Shown here: positions 43,048 to 51,774 of the stretch, in pieces | Position numbering within the stretch: position 1 is the stretch's first letter | How the letters are laid out: each line of letters starts with the position of its first letter | Assembly: GCF_000308875.1 (NCBI RefSeq) | Contig: NZ_BAGL01000071.1 | Location: forward strand, 1-64,000 | From: Nocardia transvalensis NBRC 15921 | Lineage (GTDB): Bacteria; Actinomycetota; Actinomycetes; Mycobacteriales; Mycobacteriaceae | DNA length: 64,000 bases | Direction: 5' to 3' | The notes under the pieces: model-generated | Told to the model about the DNA's origin: nothing | The model's database searches: none | The model's input: only the letters and a program-made list of their open reading frames with translations | Position numbers and translations under genes: made by a program

Positions 43048-43941
43048 TCACAAATGGGCGCCGGCGGCGGCCGCGGTGACGATGTCGCCGGTGCGTTCGG
43101 GCTTGATGGCGGTCACGCAGAGTCTTTCCCAGATCCCGTGATAGGTGTCGAGATCGGGACGGGTGTCGAGTAGTTGTGCGCCGGTGGCGTGGTGGACGTG
43201 GACCACGTCGTCGAGGTCGGCGTCGGCGAATCTGAACACCGTGAACGGAACGGTGCTGATAGCCGGGCCGGCGGCGTGGTCGGGCATGATCTGGACACAG
43301 ATATTGGGGCGCGCCACGGCCTCGGTCAGATGGTCGAGCTGGTCACGCCACACCTGGTGGCTGCCGAGCTGACGCCGCAGGGCGGACTGTTCGATCACGA
43401 TCCAGACCCTGGGCGGGTCGTCCTCGTCCAGCAGACTCCAGCGCATGTCGTATGCCGCCAGGTGCCGTTCGACTTCGGCCGGATCATCGGGGTAGGTGAC
43501 GGCGAGGACTTCGCGCGCGTAGCCGGGCGTCTGCAGCAGGCCGGGAATCATTCCCGGGGCGTAACACCGAATGAGCGAGGCGGAATCCTCCAGGACCAGA
43601 TAGGAATCGAGCCCGCGCGGCAGCAGATCGGAGTCGAACGGCCGGCGACTACTTCGGCCGGCGCGGTAGGCCAGATCCAGGTATTCCGCCCGCGTGCGGA
43701 CGTCGTCCATTCCGTACAGGCGCAGCAGCCCGGTGACGTCGCTGATGAGAAATCCGGCCTGCCCTGTTTCCAGACGGCTGAGCCTCGACCGCGAGGTTCG
43801 TATCGCGTGCGCCGCGACGTCGCCGGTGATGTGGGCCGCCCGGCGAAGGTTCCGCAGTCGTGCGCCGAGCACCCGCCGCAGGACCGCGGGGTCGGCTTCC
43901 GGCTCACTTCCGTAGTGAGCGGAGACGGGCGCAGTGCTCAT
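43048..43941 (-). CDS. XRE family regulator with DUF5753 domain (copy 2)
   Basis: 297 residues. HTH at about 20-75 (LGARLRNLRRAAHITGDVAA, RTSRSRLSRLETGQAGFLIS) and DUF5753 effector with APGMIPGLLQTPGYAREVLA, WIVIEQSALRRQLGSHQVWR and CVQIMPDHAAGPAISTVPFT. Divergent from a second PF04672 methyltransferase, as copy 1 is. The ligand-facing regions of the two copies differ, suggesting separate signals. Confidence 0.9.
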   Translation of the reverse strand: MSTAPVSAHYGSEPEADPAVLRRVLGARLRNLRRAAHITGDVAAHAIRTSRSRLSRLETGQAGFLISDVTGLLRLYGMDDVRTRAEYLDLAYRAGRSSRRPFDSDLLPRGLDSYLVLEDSASLIRCYAPGMIPGLLQTPGYAREVLAVTYPDDPAEVERHLAAYDMRWSLLDEDDPPRVWIVIEQSALRRQLGSHQVWRDQLDHLTEAVARPNICVQIMPDHAAGPAISTVPFTVFRFADADLDDVVHVHHATGAQLLDTRPDLDTYHGIWERLCVTAIKPERTGDIVTAAAAGAHL

Positions 43942-43973
43942 CGATCACTGGCCCTTCCGAATGGAATGGGCAG

Positions 43974-43985
43974 TCATTGCAATGA
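43974..43985. promoter_or_regulatory. Candidate XRE operator
   Basis: TCATTGCAATGA (43974-43985) is a perfect 12-nt palindrome 33 nt upstream of the XRE start, AT-rich for this genome. It is suggested as an autoregulatory site by position only. Confidence 0.4.
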
Positions 43986-44127
43986 GTTTGCCACAGCCGG
44001 TCCCACGCCGCCCGGTATCGAGGGCCGACCGAGCCCGAGCAGCCGGTCATGTTTCACCCCTATAGTGAGCGTGACTGAATCGGTATGTGCTGCAGCGGGT
44101 TCCGACCGGGCCGAAAGAAGGTAGTTC

Positions 44128-44937
44128 GTGAGTAACGAAGAAGCGGTGGATCTGGGTCTCGACCGGGCGCACGGCGCTCGGATCTACGACTACATCCTCG
44201 GCGGTAAGGACCACTACGAGCCCGATCGCGCCGCCGGCGACGAGTCTCTGCGCGCGTGGCCCGCGCTGCGGACGCATATGCGCGCCAACCGGGCGTTCAT
44301 GCACCGGGTCGGCCGATTCCTCGCCGCCGAGCGCGGCATCCGCCAGTTCCTCGATATCGGTACCGGCATCCCCACCAAACCGAATCTGCACGAAGTGGTG
44401 CAGTCCGTGGCGCCCGACGCGCGAATCGTCTACGTCGACAACGACCCGATCGTGCTCAACCACGCCCACGCGCTCATGGTCGGCACTCCGCAGGGCCGGA
44501 CCACCTACATCAACGGCGATATGCGCGAGCCGGAGGCCATCCTCGCCGCCCCGCAACTGCGCGAGACCCTCGACCTGAACGAACCCGTCGGGCTGCTGCT
44601 CATCGCGATGCTGCATTTCATCGAGGACGACGACGAAGCGCTGCGCGTCGCCCAGCACGTGATCGACATCATCCCGTCGGGAAGCTACTTCGCCGCCACG
44701 ATCGCCACCGACGACTTCGATCCCGAACCCCTCGCCGCGGTCCGCGACCTCTACCACTCGCACGGGGAAACGCTGAGGTGGCGCACGAAAGCGCAAGCGC
44801 AGCGCTTCTTCGACGGCCTCGAACTCGAGGAGCCGGGCCTGGTCCAGATGCACAAGTGGCGCCCCGACCCCGTCGACATCGGCACCATCGCCGACGTCGA
44901 CATCGCGATGTACGGTGCGGTCGGCCGCAAACCGTAA
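44128..44937 (+). CDS. PF04672 (former DUF574) SAM-dependent methyltransferase, copy 2
   Basis: 269 residues, GTG start. Same architecture as copy 1: GARIYDYILGGKDHYEPDRA, FLDIGTGIPTKPNLHEVVQ, RIVYVDNDPIVLNHAHALM, VGLLLIAMLHFIEDDDEAL and the terminal YGAVGRKP. Overall identity to copy 1 is moderate, so it is an old paralogue or separate acquisition, not a fresh duplication. The tRNA-Leu gene follows on the other strand. Confidence 0.9.
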   Translation: MSNEEAVDLGLDRAHGARIYDYILGGKDHYEPDRAAGDESLRAWPALRTHMRANRAFMHRVGRFLAAERGIRQFLDIGTGIPTKPNLHEVVQSVAPDARIVYVDNDPIVLNHAHALMVGTPQGRTTYINGDMREPEAILAAPQLRETLDLNEPVGLLLIAMLHFIEDDDEALRVAQHVIDIIPSGSYFAATIATDDFDPEPLAAVRDLYHSHGETLRWRTKAQAQRFFDGLELEEPGLVQMHKWRPDPVDIGTIADVDIAMYGAVGRKP

Positions 44938-45000
44938 CGGCCGGAAATCCGGGAAAAACACCAGCTCACGTGGCATCGGGGTGGGCACCGATGCTGTACG

Positions 45001-45074
45001 TGCCCCCGGTCGGGATCGAACCGACACTGGACGGATTTTAAGTCCGCTGCCTCTGCCAATTGGGCTACGGGGGC
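45001..45074 (-). tRNA. tRNA-Leu (anticodon UAA), short variable loop
   Basis: 74 nt on the minus strand. Perfect 7-bp acceptor (GCCCCCG/CGGGGGC), discriminator A, T arm GTCGG-TTCGATC-CCGAC, anticodon loop CTTAAAA giving UAA. CCA is not encoded. The variable region is only five bases (CCAGT), whereas standard bacterial leucine tRNAs carry a long class II arm. A class I tRNA-Leu(UAA) of this kind is, as far as recalled, found across mycobacteria and relatives near the ppx/eno block, which fits the position here. Confidence 0.9.
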
Positions 45075-45130
45075 GCTCGGTCAGCCTACCGAATTTGTAC
45101 GGGCGTCTCGGAATTCTCCGGAGGGTTTGC

Positions 45131-46597
45131 TCAGTGGACGCCCTCCATCAGACGGCTGACCCGGGGAGCGAAGAAGTACACGACGATTCCGACGGCTACG
45201 GCGACGATGCCGGTGAGGCCGAAGTAGGCGACCTCGTGCGCCGGATCGTAATACTTCGATAACACGCCCGACATCGCGGTACCGAGGCCCACGGAGAAGA
45301 AGTAGAGGGCCATCATCTGCGCCCGGAAGGCCTCCGGCGCGAGTTGCGTGGTCACGGCCAGGCCGATCGGCGACAACAGCAGTTCGGAGACCGCGAAGCC
45401 GGCCAGGATGAAGAACACCAGCAGCGCGGGGACGGTCTGCCCCTCGAATCCGGCCAGCAGGATGAACAGCAGGAACGACAGGCCCATCCCGATCACGCCG
45501 TAGGCGAATTTGTGCGGCGTGGTCGGCGCCCGGTTGCCCAGGCGTGTCCACATGATCGCGAACAGCGGCGAGAGCGTGATCACCCAGACCGGCTCCTCCG
45601 AGCCGATCCAGCTCGACGGCGCGGTCCAGCCGAACAGCGACCAGTTCATCCGCTCGTCGGAGTACACGGCGAGCACGGTGAAGATCTGCTGGAACAGCGA
45701 CCAGAACACCGCGTTGGCGATGAACAGCGGGATGAACGCGCGCACCCGGGTGCGCTCGACGGGCGTCACCTTCGAACTGGTCAGCATCACCGCGAAATAG
45801 GCGATCGACGCGACCACGATCACGCCGGTGGTCACATCGGAGAGATTGTCGAGCACCAGCAGGTGGGTGGCGACGGCGGCGGCCACCACCAGAATCAGCG
45901 CCGCGACGACGCCGAGTACGGGACCGATCGCGGTGCGCGGCAGCGGGTTCGGCACCGTCCGGCCGGCCGTCCCGAGATTGCGGCGGAACACCACGTACTG
46001 CCCCAGCCCCAGCGCCATACCGATCGCGGCCGCGCCGAAGCCGTAGTGGAATCCGGCGTGGGTCTGCAGCAGGCCGGTGAGCAGCGGGCCGACGAAGGCG
46101 CCGAGGTTGATGCCGAGATAGAACAGCGTGAAGCCGCCGTCGGCCCGCGCGTCGCCCTTCTCGTAGAGGGTGCCCAGCAGCGAGGAGGCGTTGGCCTTGA
46201 GCGCACCGCTGCCGAGCGCCACCAGCACCAGTCCGACGCCGACCCCGAGCAGGTCCGGAATCACCGCCAGGGCGAGATGCCCGGCCACCACGACGACGCC
46301 CCCGTAGAGGACGGTGCGCTCCATGCCGAGCACGCGGTCGGCCACCCAGCCGCCCAGCACCGTCGACAGGTACACCAGGCCGCCGTACGCGCCGACGATG
46401 CCGGTCGCGGTGGATTTCTCCAGCCCCAGACCGCCGTCGGTGGCCGAGTAGTAGAGGTAGTAGCCCAGGATGGTGACCATCCCGTAGAAGGAGAACCGCT
46501 CCCACAGCTCGACGCCGAACAGGTTGACCAGCCCGATGGGGTGCCCGAACACGGTGCGTTCGGCACTCCCCTGGGTCGGGTGGGCAACTCCGGTCAT
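45131..46597 (-). CDS. POT/PTR family proton-dependent oligopeptide transporter
   Basis: 488 residues, about 14 helices. The ExxERFSFYG motif (ELWERFSFYGMVTILGYYLYY) in helix 1, GGLVYLSTVLGGWVADRVLG and the PTR2 signature FTLFYLGINLGAFVGPLLTG are all present. It imports di- and tripeptides with protons. ATG at 46597 has GGAAAGG upstream. It stands between the tRNA and the ppx operon. Confidence 0.92.
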   Translation of the reverse strand: MTGVAHPTQGSAERTVFGHPIGLVNLFGVELWERFSFYGMVTILGYYLYYSATDGGLGLEKSTATGIVGAYGGLVYLSTVLGGWVADRVLGMERTVLYGGVVVVAGHLALAVIPDLLGVGVGLVLVALGSGALKANASSLLGTLYEKGDARADGGFTLFYLGINLGAFVGPLLTGLLQTHAGFHYGFGAAAIGMALGLGQYVVFRRNLGTAGRTVPNPLPRTAIGPVLGVVAALILVVAAAVATHLLVLDNLSDVTTGVIVVASIAYFAVMLTSSKVTPVERTRVRAFIPLFIANAVFWSLFQQIFTVLAVYSDERMNWSLFGWTAPSSWIGSEEPVWVITLSPLFAIMWTRLGNRAPTTPHKFAYGVIGMGLSFLLFILLAGFEGQTVPALLVFFILAGFAVSELLLSPIGLAVTTQLAPEAFRAQMMALYFFSVGLGTAMSGVLSKYYDPAHEVAYFGLTGIVAVAVGIVVYFFAPRVSRLMEGVH

Positions 46598-47038
46598 GTG
46601 GTCGACCTTTCCATGTCACGCAATTCTCCAGCAACCTGGTGTCGGCCGCTGTGATTCGGCGGCTCCGTGTTTCGGCGCGCCGCCGCAGGGCAGAGACTAA
46701 CTGGACGCCTGTATCCATGCGACGAATTCCGGTCAGAATGTTCAGGTCGTGAGCAGCATGCACGCATCGTGCCCAAAACAGCCGGTCGAACCTCGACAGA
46801 ATGCACGACAATCGGCCCGATGCTGTCACGGTGTGACGAGGTTCCCGGGTGCGCTGACCATTCACGCCATATGTCGCGAATGCGCCACCCCTACCGCCAC
46901 GGGTGGCGACAGCGGGACGCGCTGCGACGCGCGCCGCGCGGGACCACCCGGACCGGTATCCGGCCACGTTGCCGGGGGGAGGTCGCGTATACCCGACTTA
47001 TCGGCGCCGCAACGGGATTCGGGGAAGCGGATGCGCCG
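46598..47038. other. Intergenic region, 441 nt
   Basis: Holds the promoter of the POT gene and the 3' side of ppx. One stem of CGCCACCC (46883-46890) with GGGTGGCG (46901-46908) is visible. No reading frame on either strand has family features or a convincing start. It is less GC-biased than the flanking genes. Confidence 0.4.
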
Positions 47039-47986
47039 TCAGGCGATGGATGCGGCGATGCCGTCGAGGATGTCGTGCTCGCTCACGATCAGCTCGGCGA
47101 TGCCCGCGCGGCGTGCCAGCTCGTCGGCGAGGACCTCGGTGATGACCGCCCCGCCACCGATCACGTCGACGCGACCGGGGTGGATCGGACCCACCGCGGC
47201 ACGCTCGTCGTGGTCCATCGCGATCAGCCGATTACACACCGCGCGTACCTCGTCGAAGCTCAAGCGCGTGAGATGCACCTTCTCCGAATCGTATTCGGGC
47301 AAATCGAGCGCAACCGCCGCGAGGGTGGTCATGGTGCCGGCGACGCCGACCCAGGTGCGGGCCCGCCCCACCGGCACCACGCCGAATGCCTGGGCTAAGC
47401 GCTGGGATGCGAAAAACCGTGCGGAGGCGACCTCTTCGGGCGTGGGCGGGTTGCCGTGCAGGCACCGCTCGGTGATGCGGACGCAGCCGATATCGGCGGA
47501 GTAGGCCGCCTCGACGCCGTCGGCGCTGCCCAGCACCACCTCCGTCGACCCGCCGCCGAGATCGACGACGACGAAAGGTCCTTCCGCACCGGACAATTCG
47601 CCGACCGCACCGGCGAACGACAGCCGGGCCTCCTCGTCGCCGGTGATCACCTCGGCCTGTGCGCCGGGCGTCACGCGGCCCAATTCCGTTGCGGCCATGG
47701 TGAAGAAGTCGTCGCGATTGCGGGCGTCGCGGGTGGCGGAGGTGGCGACCATGCGCACCCGCGTCACGCCGGCGTCCACCATCCGGTCCACGTAGTCGTG
47801 CAGGGCGACCCGGGTGCGTTCGATCGCCTCCGGATTCAGCTCGCCGGTGGCGTCGACGCCCTTGCCGAGGCGCACGATCCGCATCTCCCGGTGCACGTCG
47901 GTCAATCGCTTGCCGTCGCCCACATCGGCGATCAGCAACCGGATCGAATTCGTGCCGCAATCGACGGCGGCCACCCGGTCACTCAT
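47039..47986 (-). CDS. ppx: Ppx/GppA exopolyphosphatase
   Basis: 315 residues, the short actinobacterial form lacking the HD-like C-terminal part. ASKHA signatures: VAAVDCGTNSIRLLIADVGD (phosphate 1), MVATSATRDARNRDDFF, EARLSFAGAVGEL, VVVDLGGGSTEVVLG (phosphate 2) and VDVIGGGAVITEVLADEL. It hydrolyses polyphosphate or pppGpp. It overlaps the DUF501 gene by 8 nt and ends the eno-ftsB-DUF501-ppx unit, a conserved order in mycobacteria and relatives. Confidence 0.9.
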   Translation of the reverse strand: MSDRVAAVDCGTNSIRLLIADVGDGKRLTDVHREMRIVRLGKGVDATGELNPEAIERTRVALHDYVDRMVDAGVTRVRMVATSATRDARNRDDFFTMAATELGRVTPGAQAEVITGDEEARLSFAGAVGELSGAEGPFVVVDLGGGSTEVVLGSADGVEAAYSADIGCVRITERCLHGNPPTPEEVASARFFASQRLAQAFGVVPVGRARTWVGVAGTMTTLAAVALDLPEYDSEKVHLTRLSFDEVRAVCNRLIAMDHDERAAVGPIHPGRVDVIGGGAVITEVLADELARRAGIAELIVSEHDILDGIAASIA

Positions 47987-48596
47987 CGCTGTCCCTCCGG
48001 TAATTCTCGTATTTCGGCCAGTCTGCCGGAACGGCCGTGCCGCGCAAGCCGGTATCGGCCGCCAGCGCCACCGCCTCGTCGCCGAGCGGATTCACCCCGG
48101 GGCCCTTCGCCAGGGCGTGCGCCATCAGGACGTGCAGGCATTTCACCCGGTCGGGCATGCCGCCGCCGCTGAAATCGGTGCCCAGCGATTCGATGGCGTC
48201 GCGCTCGGCGAGATAGCTCGCGTGCGCCGCCCGGTAGCCCTCGGCCAAGCCCGCGTCCGTGCCCAGGCGTTCGGTCATGCCCCTCATCAGCCCGGCCGCC
48301 TCCTGCCTGCTCGCCTCCGCGGTCAGCCGCGGATCGGTCAGGTAGTACAGCGTCGGGAACGGCGTGCCGTCGGGCAGTCGCGGCGCGGTCTTCACCACGG
48401 CCGGTTGCCCGTCCGGTGTCCGGTAGGCGATGGCGAGCACCCCGCGCGGCTCCCGCCCCAGCTGCCGCGCGACGATCTCGAGATCGGCCGGGTCGGGCGC
48501 CGTGCTCACCGCTGTCGCAGAGACACTCTCGGCAGTGCCCTCGCTCGGCCGTGCCCCCGGGACACTCTCGATATTGCCCTCGCTCGGCTGTGTCAC
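47979..48596 (-). CDS. DUF501 family protein
   Basis: 205 residues from a GTG overlapping the ftsB stop (GTGA). The DUF501 core begins DLEIVARQLGREPRGVLAIA and continues YRTPDGQPAVVKTAPRLPDG TPFPTLYYLTDPRLT, with the Cys/Asp/Arg block PDRVKCLHVLMAHALAKGPG. Function unknown; always found next to ftsB/eno in actinobacteria. The N-terminal 26 residues are a 13-residue repeat (PSEGNIESV / PSEGTAESV) produced by a 39-nt DNA duplication that spans the start codon. Confidence 0.88.
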   Translation of the reverse strand: MTQPSEGNIESVPGARPSEGTAESVSATAVSTAPDPADLEIVARQLGREPRGVLAIAYRTPDGQPAVVKTAPRLPDGTPFPTLYYLTDPRLTAEASRQEAAGLMRGMTERLGTDAGLAEGYRAAHASYLAERDAIESLGTDFSGGGMPDRVKCLHVLMAHALAKGPGVNPLGDEAVALAADTGLRGTAVPADWPKYENYRRDSDE

Positions 48597-48599
48597 CGG
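48522..48599. repeat. 39-bp tandem duplication at the ftsB/DUF501 junction
   Basis: Units 48522-48560 and 48561-48599 match at about 32 of 39 positions (GACACTCTCG...CCCTCGCTCGGC...). The unit length is divisible by three, so it adds 13 residues to DUF501 without changing the frame. The copy nearest the start codon includes the GTGA overlap of the two genes. Confidence 0.8.
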
Positions 48600-49231
48600 G
48601 GCGCTCCTTCGGGGTTTCGGGCCGGCGGGGCCGCTGGGTCGGGGGTCGGCGCGGCGGCCGGCTGGGGGGTGGACATGCTGCGCCACAGTTCGGTGTACCA
48701 GGGGTCGGGCTCGCGCTGCCGGGTGGCCTGCGCGGGGACCGGGGGCTGCTCGATACCGGGGACCTGCACGATATAGGCGGTCTCCCCGGGCATCACCAGC
48801 CGCAGCCGGTCGCGCGCCTCGGATTTGATGTAGGCCGGATCCTGCTGCTGTGAACGGCGATCGCGCAGTCGGGCCAGATCGCTCTCGAGTTCCGTGCGCT
48901 CCTGCGCGAGCTGGGCGGATTCGGCGCGCTGGCTGAAATAGGTGCGCATCGGCACGGCCAGTGTCAGGGCCAGCGCGCACAGCACCGCGGCCAGGATGAC
49001 CGCGCGGCCGGTGGACAGGCCCAGGATCTTGCGTTCGTGCTTGTCGCGGGCGGCCCCGGACCTCGGCCTGCCCGCCGCGGTACGCCGTTGAACAGCGCGT
49101 TTACCCGCGGCGGTGCGCGCCGAGGAGGCCGACCCGGCCGCGGGCTTGACGGGGCGTCTGCCCGACGCCCGCGACGAGCGGCGGTCCCCACGTCCTCCCG
49201 GACTGGTACCGCGCGCCCGTCGTTCCGTCAT
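48593..49231 (-). CDS. ftsB: FtsB/DivIC family septum formation protein
   Basis: 212 residues. A basic, disordered N-terminus of about 70 residues is followed by a single membrane helix (AVILAAVLCALALTLAVPMR), a short coiled coil (QRAESAQLAQERTELESDLA) and the FtsB-type PAYIKSEARDRLRLVMPGET box, then a proline-rich periplasmic tail. It joins FtsL and FtsQ in the divisome. The long basic N-terminus is typical of actinobacterial homologues. It sits 43 nt after eno. Confidence 0.88.
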   Translation of the reverse strand: MTERRARGTSPGGRGDRRSSRASGRRPVKPAAGSASSARTAAGKRAVQRRTAAGRPRSGAARDKHERKILGLSTGRAVILAAVLCALALTLAVPMRTYFSQRAESAQLAQERTELESDLARLRDRRSQQQDPAYIKSEARDRLRLVMPGETAYIVQVPGIEQPPVPAQATRQREPDPWYTELWRSMSTPQPAAAPTPDPAAPPARNPEGAPR

Positions 49232-49274
49232 CGCACACCTCGAAAGTCGGTATTACACAACCGTTCCGACGGTA

Positions 49275-50564
49275 CTATCCCTCGTACTCGAAGCGCGGGA
49301 ACGCAACGTCCCCGGCGTAGCGCGCGGAATCGCCCAGCGCGTCCTCGATGCGCAGCAGTTGGTTGTACTTCGCCACCCGCTCGCTGCGGGCCGGGGCGCC
49401 GGTCTTGATCTGGCCGCTGCCGACGGCGACCGCCAGATCGGCGATCGTGGTGTCCTCGGTCTCGCCGGAACGGTGGCTCATCATGGTCTTGTAGCCGTTG
49501 CGGTGCGCCAGCTCGACCGCGTCCAGGGTCTCGGTGAGCGTGCCGATCTGGTTGACCTTCACCAGCAGCGCGTTCGCGGCGCCCTTCTCGATGCCGTCCT
49601 CGAGCCGCTCCGGGTTGGTGACGAATAGGTCGTCGCCGACCAGCTGCACCTTCTCGCCGATCTGGTCGGTGAGCGAGACCCAGCCGTCCCAGTCGTCCTC
49701 CGCCAGCGGGTCCTCGATGGAGACCAGCGGGTAGGCGGCCAGCAGCTCGCCGTAGAACTTGGTCATCTCGTCGGCCGAGCGGACACTGCCCTCGAAGGTG
49801 TATCCGGTGCCGGCGGTGTAGAACTCGGTGGCCGCGACGTCCAGCGCCAGCGCCACGTCGGTGCCGACCTTGTAGCCCGCCTTCTGGATGGAGGCGACGA
49901 TCAGGTCCAGCGCCTCGCGGGTGCCGCCCGGCAGGTCGGGGGCGAAACCGCCCTCGTCGCCCAGGCCGGTGGCCAGGCCCTTGCTCTTCAGCTCGCCCTT
50001 GAGCGCGTGGTAGACCTCCGCACCCCAGCGCAGCGCCTCGCGGAAGGTGGGCGCGCCGATCGGGGCAATCATGAATTCCTGCACGTCGACGCTGGTGTCG
50101 GCGTGGGCGCCGCCGTTGAGGATGTTCATCATCGGGACCGGCAGCACGTGCGCGTTCGGGCCGCCGAGGTAGCGGAACAGCTCCAGGCCCGACGATTCGG
50201 CGGCCGCGCGGGACACCGCCAGCGAGACACCCAGCAGCGCGTTGGCGCCCAGCCGCGACTTGTCCGGGGTGCCGTCCAGATCCAGCAGGACCTGATCCAC
50301 GGTGCGCTGCTCCACGGCGTCCAAACCGATGACGGCCGGGGCGATCTCGTCGAGCACGCCCTCCACTGCCTTGCGGACGCCCTTGCCGGAGTACCGCTCG
50401 CCGCCGTCGCGCAGCTCCACGGCCTCGTGCTCGCCGGTGGAGGCGCCGGAGGGAACGGCAGCCCTGGTCACGGTGCCGTCGTCGAGAGCGATCTCGACCT
50501 CGACAGTGGGGTTACCGCGCGAATCCAGGATCTCGCGAGCTCCGACCTGTTCGATGATGGCCAC
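49275..50564 (-). CDS. eno: Enolase (phosphopyruvate hydratase)
   Basis: 429 residues, full length. Motifs: AREILDSRGNPTVEVEIALD, VPSGASTGEHEAVELRDG, GLGDEGGFAPD, catalytic lysine in ANALLVKVNQIGTLTETL, and SHRSGETEDTTIADLAVAV with GQIKTGAPARSERVAKYNQLL. It converts 2-phosphoglycerate to phosphoenolpyruvate in the cytoplasm. GTG start with AAGGAG 10 nt upstream. It heads the eno-ftsB-DUF501-ppx operon. Confidence 0.97.
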   Translation of the reverse strand: MAIIEQVGAREILDSRGNPTVEVEIALDDGTVTRAAVPSGASTGEHEAVELRDGGERYSGKGVRKAVEGVLDEIAPAVIGLDAVEQRTVDQVLLDLDGTPDKSRLGANALLGVSLAVSRAAAESSGLELFRYLGGPNAHVLPVPMMNILNGGAHADTSVDVQEFMIAPIGAPTFREALRWGAEVYHALKGELKSKGLATGLGDEGGFAPDLPGGTREALDLIVASIQKAGYKVGTDVALALDVAATEFYTAGTGYTFEGSVRSADEMTKFYGELLAAYPLVSIEDPLAEDDWDGWVSLTDQIGEKVQLVGDDLFVTNPERLEDGIEKGAANALLVKVNQIGTLTETLDAVELAHRNGYKTMMSHRSGETEDTTIADLAVAVGSGQIKTGAPARSERVAKYNQLLRIEDALGDSARYAGDVAFPRFEYEG

Positions 50565-50724
50565 GAAAACGACACTCCTTCGGCTCCTGACTCGGTCCCG
50601 CCCACCGCCGTCCATGAGCAGGTCGCACGGGTTCCGTGCAACGCGAGCCTAACAGTGATGAAGAGGGCCGCCTCCGGCGTCGCGGGTTGATACACGACAG
50701 GCGTCTGCGCGATCACGTCTTGCG

Positions 50725-50845
50725 CCTCATTCCCGGCATGCTGTGCACCTCATTCCCGGCATGCCGTGCACCTCATTCCCGGCATGCTTTTGGCCGGGAT
50801 CCATCGCGCGCACGGTTGGATTCCGGCCAAACGCATGCCGGAATC
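50725..50845. repeat. Convergent hairpin pair with 23-bp array (locus 4)
   Basis: Two 23-nt units (50725, 50748) of CCTCATTCCCGGCATGCYGT type lead into hairpin TCCCGGC-ATGCTTTTG-GCCGGGA (50777-50799). Nineteen bases further lies an inverted copy, GATTCCGGC-CAAACGCAT-GCCGGAATC (50819-50845), with a 9-bp stem. The pair sits between the eno promoter and the 3' end of the transglycosylase gene and could act as its terminator. Confidence 0.88.
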
Positions 50846-50866
50846 AGGGGCTTACTCCGCTGACGG

Positions 50867-51622
50867 TCAAGCCTTCCTACCGACGCTGTAGGCGGCGGCG
50901 TGGAGGCGGACCTTGTTCATGTAGGCCGTGGACTGGTTGTAGGTGAGCAGGGCCTGTTGCCAGCCTTCGGGGGTGGTGAGGACGCCGCCGCTGGCGCACA
51001 GGTAGCGGGCGGCGGTGAGGGCGGCGTCATCGATGTTGTCGGGGTCGGCGACGCCGTCGCCGTTGGCGTCGACGCCCCAGCGCTGCCAGGTTTCGGGGAG
51101 GAACTGGAAGGGGCCCTCGGCGCGGGCGTAGACGGGCTCGCCGGCGGTGGCGGTCTCCTTCTCGTCGAGGATCCTTGCCACGCCCGGGGATCCGTCCAGG
51201 GGTATGCCGCGGATGGGCGGCCGCACCTCGCCGTCGGCGTTGAGGCGGGAGCCGCCGTGACTGCCGTGCTTGCTCTCCACCCGGGCGATGCCCGCGAGCG
51301 TGGTCCAGCCGATGCCGCAGTCGGGGCGGGAGCGGGCCAGCACGGCCGCGGCGTACCCGTAGGCCTCCAGCGCCACGGCGGGAATGCCCAGGGCGTCGGA
51401 CTGCTCCTCGGCCCAGCCGTGCAACTGCCCGGCGCTGCGGCCGGGCGCGTCCAGATCGATCGGCGGGACCGGGGCGCCCGCACCGGGCGGTATCCCGTCG
51501 GGAATCGGCGGCAACTTCTCCCCCGCCCCACACCCGGACAGCACGACGGCAGCCGCGACCGCACCGAACAGCGCGGCGCGGACCTTCGAAACGGTACGAA
51601 CACCGGCCTTCTTCGGACGCAC
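50867..51622 (-). CDS. LpqU-like lytic transglycosylase lipoprotein
   Basis: 251 residues. Lipobox VVLSGCG precedes a proline-rich linker and an SLT_2-type domain: GIGWTTLAGIARVESKHGSH with the catalytic glutamate, EGPFQFLPETWQRWGVDANG, DGVADPDNIDDAALTAARYL CASGGVL, and LLTYNQSTAYMNKV. It cleaves peptidoglycan glycan strands at the cell surface. The likely start is a GTG at 51622, though the GGAGG there is very close to it. Its position upstream of eno is the mycobacterial lpqU position. Confidence 0.87.
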   Translation of the reverse strand: MRPKKAGVRTVSKVRAALFGAVAAAVVLSGCGAGEKLPPIPDGIPPGAGAPVPPIDLDAPGRSAGQLHGWAEEQSDALGIPAVALEAYGYAAAVLARSRPDCGIGWTTLAGIARVESKHGSHGGSRLNADGEVRPPIRGIPLDGSPGVARILDEKETATAGEPVYARAEGPFQFLPETWQRWGVDANGDGVADPDNIDDAALTAARYLCASGGVLTTPEGWQQALLTYNQSTAYMNKVRLHAAAYSVGRKA

Positions 51623-51631
51623 CCCTCCATC

Positions 51632-51744
51632 ATCCAGATGACGGGGCGGTTGCGGGGGCAGCCACGCGCAATCAGATGACGGAGCGGTAGCGGGGCAGCG
51701 ACGCGCAACCAGATCACGAGGTGGTAGCGGGCAGCCACGCTGCA
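51632..51744. repeat. 37-bp tandem triplication upstream of the transglycosylase
   Basis: Units 51632-51670 (39 nt), 51671-51707 and 51708-51744 (37 nt each) share AYCAGATSACG and GCGGGGCAGC and a CACGC(T)GCA end. The array occupies the divergent promoter region between the transglycosylase and the AurF-like gene. It is not part of the hairpin family. Confidence 0.8.
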
Positions 51745-51774
51745 ACATCACATTCGTTGCCTCCGGACGGTTGT

